The notes beneath the pieces were generated by a model. That model saw only the letters and a list, made by a program, of their open reading frames with translations, was not told the DNA's origin and searched no databases. Below are positions 60,706 through 64,000 of a stretch of 64,000 nucleotides of DNA, in pieces (within the stretch, counting starts at the first letter, position 1; each line of letters starts with the position of its first letter). The stretch is from B30-G6 sp964633115 (GTDB lineage Bacteria; Desulfobacterota; Desulfobacteria; Desulfobacterales; B30-G6), in NCBI GenBank assembly GCA_964633115.1, contig CAZWEO010000012.1, positions 7,005-71,004 on the forward strand. Reading direction: 5' to 3'. The translations under genes and the position numbers were made by a program.

Positions 60706-63700
60706 CTATTTTGCTAATTCCTCTTTTACAGCCAACCCTAATTTTTCTAAGGTTAGCGGTTTTTTTATGTATCGGCCAGCACCTAATTTTTGGGCTACTT
60801 TGACGTCTTCTGTTTCAGCATAACCACTGGTGATGATGGCCTTTTGGCCAGGATGAATCTTTATTATCCTTTTATATGTTTCGCGTCCATTTATCCCCGG
60901 GTCCATAATCATATCCAGCAATATCAAATCTACAGTGTATTTTTTTAAATATTCAACAGCCTCTTCACCGCTGGAAACGGCTTCAGGTTTATAGCCGAGT
61001 GTATCCAACATTTTGCTGGATATATCTCTTTGGCTTTTCACATCATCGACAACCAGGATTGTTTCTCCCTCCCCTTTGAAATCTTCAATGGGTATAGACA
61101 AATTCTTACCCAATATTTCATCTCTTGTAACAGGAAAATACAATTCAAATATTGTACCGCTCTCGTCACTTTTCACATCGATGTAGCCTTTATGATCAAG
61201 CATTATGTTCCATACGACAGCTAATCCTAAACCGGTTCCACTTCTGCCCATAAATTTCTTTGTGTAGAAAGGTTCAAAGATCTTTTCGAGGTCATTTGAA
61301 GTGATTCCTGAACCATCGTCATCTACGGATAGAACCACGTATTCACCGTTGAGTACATCATCATATCCCTCTAAATGTTTGTCCATATAATGGTTCTTGG
61401 TCGATATGGTAACATTTCCGCTACTCTCTACGGCCTCCGAGGCATTCGACACAAGATTCATCAACACTTTTCTGATATGAACCGCAGAACCACTTATGTT
61501 AAATAAATCATTATAGAGACGGGTCTTGACCGTAACTGAAGGATGAAACTGTTTGAGCTTAATAAACTCAGGAGAATGTAAATAATCATCGATCAGATCA
61601 TTTAAATTCAGAGGTTCTCTTGTAATGGCCACACCCCTTGCCACGGTTAGCAGGTCTTGAACTATGGCAACCGCTCTCTGCCCGGACTCCTTTATCGTCT
61701 CAATTGGTTCTCTAAATTTGCTGTCTTCAGGCAAATCCAATAGGATTAATTCCGGGTAGCTTACGATCCCCGAGAGGATGTTATTAAGGTCGTGGGCAAC
61801 ACCACCCGCCAAAAGTCCCAAGGATTCCATTTTTTTTAACCTTGCAAGCTTTTTTTCGCTCTCTCGCAGCGACTCCGCCGCTCGCTTGCGCTCAGTGATG
61901 TCTTCAATAGTACCATCGCTATATTTGATTTCATCATTTTCATCTTTCACTACTACAGCAGATACTGAACCGATAAATGAGATTCCGTTCTTTTTCTGTA
62001 ATTGTAGTTCTTCATTTCTTAATGCACCTTCTTTTAATAATTTCGCATTGTATTCCTTCCTATTATCTGGATTCTTATATAAATCAGAGACTCTTACTTT
62101 AAGAAATTCCTCCCTGCTACCATAGCCGAACATTTCCACAATAGCAGGATTAGCCTCGAGAAATTCGCCTTTGGCTCCTGAAGTATTTCTATATACCCCT
62201 ACGTTAAGATTATTTGTCAAAGATTTATATTTTTTTTCACTCTCTCGAAGTGCCTCCTCGGCCCACTTGCGCTCGGTGATGTCTCGGGTTACCCCGAGTA
62301 TGCTTACCGGCTTTTTGTCGGGACCTGGAAGAAATCTTGCGTTGTTGTGGGACCAGATTGTTGTGCCGCCTTTGCAATATTGTTTTGCTTCAAATATCAC
62401 AGGGCTCCATCCTTCATCGTCACCCGATTCGATGAGTAGTAACTTTTGATTTACTAAACCTATTGTCATGGCAAGTGAGTCAGCGTGAATCGTTTCGTTC
62501 AGTGATTGCTCCAGTGCCTCTTCAACAGTGTATCCCCTCAGTTGTAAAATCGAAGGGCTGATATAGGTAAACTGAAAGTTCATATCCATCGTCCATATTA
62601 CGTCGGCAACGTTTTCGGCTATTAGACGATAGCGTTCCTCGCTATCTTTTAACGCTCTTTCAATCTTCTTGCGATTGGTTATATCTGCAAACTGGGCTAC
62701 CATCTTGTTGGGTGATGTTTGAAACGCCCGAACTTCAAACGCACCGATTATTTGCTGGTCTTCATAGTTGATTTGTTCCGTTTCCCAAGGAATGCCCTGT
62801 CGCGCGGCCTGTAGATATCTTTCCGGTACTTCCGTTTGTAACAACGGCGGAAAAGCTTCCTCAATTGTTTTGCCGATAAAAGTCTGATTATCAACACCAA
62901 GCAACCTGTCAGCCGCTGGATTAGCACCGATGAATATCAATCGGTCATGATCTTGGAGCTCGTAAAAGTGCATGCCCATAGGCGAACTCAGAGCCAGATT
63001 GCGGTACGCCTCTTCAGCAAGCTTGCGGCCAGTGATATCCTGAGACATTCCTATCAATTGATTCGGTTCTAAATTCTCATCCTTTTCGAGTTTGCCTTGG
63101 CTACTTATCCAGCGTTGCTCTCCATCATTTTCGCGGTAAATCCTATATTCGATATTGTATGGCTTGTCTTTCTTAATAGCGGCCGCTATGGCTTCTTGTA
63201 GTGGTTTTTTGTCATCAGGATGGTAGACATCAAAATAAGAATCCATAGGGGGAACACCCAGATCTATGTCTCTCCCGAAGATATGATAGAGTTGCTCAGA
63301 CCAAACCGTTTTCCCCGTTTTTAAGTCCAACATCCAACTACCAGTATTCGCACTTTTTTGTGATTCAGACAAAAGCTTCTCACTCTCCCGCAGTGCCTTC
63401 TCCGCCTGCTTACGTTCCTCAACTTCCAATTCCAGTTCATTATTTATTTCAATCAGGTGTGACTGCTCTCTTTTCAAGGCGCTGGTCGAATCTCTTTCTT
63501 TCTGATGAGTTAAGATAAGACTCTTTACCAGCACTGCCACGGACATCGCTGCAACCGTGTTCAAAAGAATGAAGCTAGCTCCTGCAGTTATCATATGTTT
63601 TATGCTGTTAAAAAATGGAAATGTCTGACCAAATAAATTTGCGTAGAAAATACAGCCAATAATCGTGAGAGTTAGTGTGTTAACGATTAATGCTTTTACT

Positions 63701-63954
63701 GCCGCTTTTGATCCCAGCAAAACTCCAACTAGAACCGCAAAAGCAAAGAGCCATATAGGACCACCGCTCAGGGGCCCAACAGCTATAATTATTACCACCC
63801 CAACGACATAAAGCATGAGCAAAGTCATTGCTGCACGTATTTCATATTTTGGAAAAGGTGCGAACAGGAGACCAATAGCAATTAGCCAGCCAGCAAGATC
63901 GAACATCAGTAACTCCCACAATTTTTGTTCGATCACCATGGCAACTAGCCCCAA
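60706..63954 (-). CDS. Membrane-bound multi-PAS hybrid histidine kinase
   Basis: 1082 residues to an in-frame TTG, but the frame stays open to the window edge (QYSLVLGLVAMV), so the true start may lie outside. Five or six membrane helices (about 15-150) precede a coiled coil and four PAS domains (about 195-710), a HisKA motif GGVAHDLNNILSG with His721, an HATPase with GRSGTGLGLAVVWNI, and a C-terminal receiver with VDLILLDMIMDPGING and a KPLTLEKLG lysine segment. The signal sensed is unknown. Confidence 0.85.
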   Translation of the reverse strand: MGLVAMVIEQKLWELLMFDLAGWLIAIGLLFAPFPKYEIRAAMTLLMLYVVGVVIIIAVGPLSGGPIWLFAFAVLVGVLLGSKAAVKALIVNTLTLTIIGCIFYANLFGQTFPFFNSIKHMITAGASFILLNTVAAMSVAVLVKSLILTHQKERDSTSALKREQSHLIEINNELELEVEERKQAEKALRESEKLLSESQKSANTGSWMLDLKTGKTVWSEQLYHIFGRDIDLGVPPMDSYFDVYHPDDKKPLQEAIAAAIKKDKPYNIEYRIYRENDGEQRWISSQGKLEKDENLEPNQLIGMSQDITGRKLAEEAYRNLALSSPMGMHFYELQDHDRLIFIGANPAADRLLGVDNQTFIGKTIEEAFPPLLQTEVPERYLQAARQGIPWETEQINYEDQQIIGAFEVRAFQTSPNKMVAQFADITNRKKIERALKDSEERYRLIAENVADVIWTMDMNFQFTYISPSILQLRGYTVEEALEQSLNETIHADSLAMTIGLVNQKLLLIESGDDEGWSPVIFEAKQYCKGGTTIWSHNNARFLPGPDKKPVSILGVTRDITERKWAEEALRESEKKYKSLTNNLNVGVYRNTSGAKGEFLEANPAIVEMFGYGSREEFLKVRVSDLYKNPDNRKEYNAKLLKEGALRNEELQLQKKNGISFIGSVSAVVVKDENDEIKYSDGTIEDITERKRAAESLRESEKKLARLKKMESLGLLAGGVAHDLNNILSGIVSYPELILLDLPEDSKFREPIETIKESGQRAVAIVQDLLTVARGVAITREPLNLNDLIDDYLHSPEFIKLKQFHPSVTVKTRLYNDLFNISGSAVHIRKVLMNLVSNASEAVESSGNVTISTKNHYMDKHLEGYDDVLNGEYVVLSVDDDGSGITSNDLEKIFEPFYTKKFMGRSGTGLGLAVVWNIMLDHKGYIDVKSDESGTIFELYFPVTRDEILGKNLSIPIEDFKGEGETILVVDDVKSQRDISSKMLDTLGYKPEAVSSGEEAVEYLKKYTVDLILLDMIMDPGINGRETYKRIIKIHPGQKAIITSGYAETEDVKVAQKLGAGRYIKKPLTLEKLGLAVKEELAK

Positions 63955-64000
63955 AACAAGCGAGTATTGAGTTTTGATGCAGTAAAAGCGCCTAGTAAAG

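Noticed and set aside
1..64000. tRNA, rRNA or tmRNA genes
   Set aside because: No TTCGA-type T-loop in a cloverleaf context and no ribosomal RNA signature were found on either strand by eye.

Overview
The window looks like chromosome from a sulfate-reducing-type deltaproteobacterium (Desulfobacterota, probably Desulfobacterales). The pointers are a ffh-rpsP-KH-rimM-trmD-SPOUT methyltransferase-rplS-rnhB-yraN operon, a DUF39 homocysteine-biosynthesis gene, a corrinoid-activating ASKHA ferredoxin protein, a DUF1786 protein, many PAS-rich signalling proteins, and repeat-filled intergenic DNA. This placement is inferred from gene content. No rRNA or tRNA gene, CRISPR array or dissimilatory sulfite reductase gene was seen.

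Layout. 0.3-8.4 kb (mostly minus strand): a hydroxyacid dehydrogenase, YitT and EamA membrane proteins, a GcvR-like ACT protein, galE followed by an orphan receiver-domain fragment, a decayed metallo-beta-lactamase gene, shikimate kinase and a ClC-CBS channel. 8.5-14.4 kb: a structured non-coding stretch, a Tat-exported solute-binding protein, a C-terminally truncated DUF39 gene preceded by a Met-rich 26-residue leader ORF and an intrinsic terminator (a candidate attenuator), DUF1786 and an M20 peptidase. 14.5-17.3 kb: a heavy-metal P-type ATPase and its ArsR regulator with a recognisable promoter/operator. 17.5-24.9 kb (plus strand): two PLP enzymes and a GDSL esterase, a REC-PAS-GGDEF protein, and a hybrid histidine kinase broken by a one-base frameshift.

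24.9-37.7 kb is the accessory part: a Rad3/XPD-type helicase with an N-terminal nuclease-like domain, an insertion sequence, then dnaE2, a catalytically degenerate Y-family polymerase (ImuB-like), DUF72 and lexA. The last four form an unusual SOS-mutasome-like set spread out by degenerate 6-8 bp repeat islands. HU closes the region. 38-44 kb: the corrinoid-activase-like protein, a beta-CASP RNase-like protein, a response regulator, a phosphopantetheinyl transferase and rsmI.

44.4-49.7 kb holds four exported proteins built from LPP20, FlgO/CsgG-like and trypsin-like domains, which may work together at the outer membrane. 49.7-56.7 kb is the conserved translation/secretion operon plus rlmN. 56.7-64 kb carries a vapBC pair whose toxin has lost a catalytic Asp, a divergent pair of small genes sharing a palindromic operator, a split PAS/SpoIIE gene, an HU remnant and a large hybrid histidine kinase that runs to the window edge.

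Several genes are visibly decaying (receiver fragment, metallo-hydrolase, DUF39, SpoIIE, HU remnant). Two families of dispersed structured intergenic elements can be defined by comparing copies inside the window.
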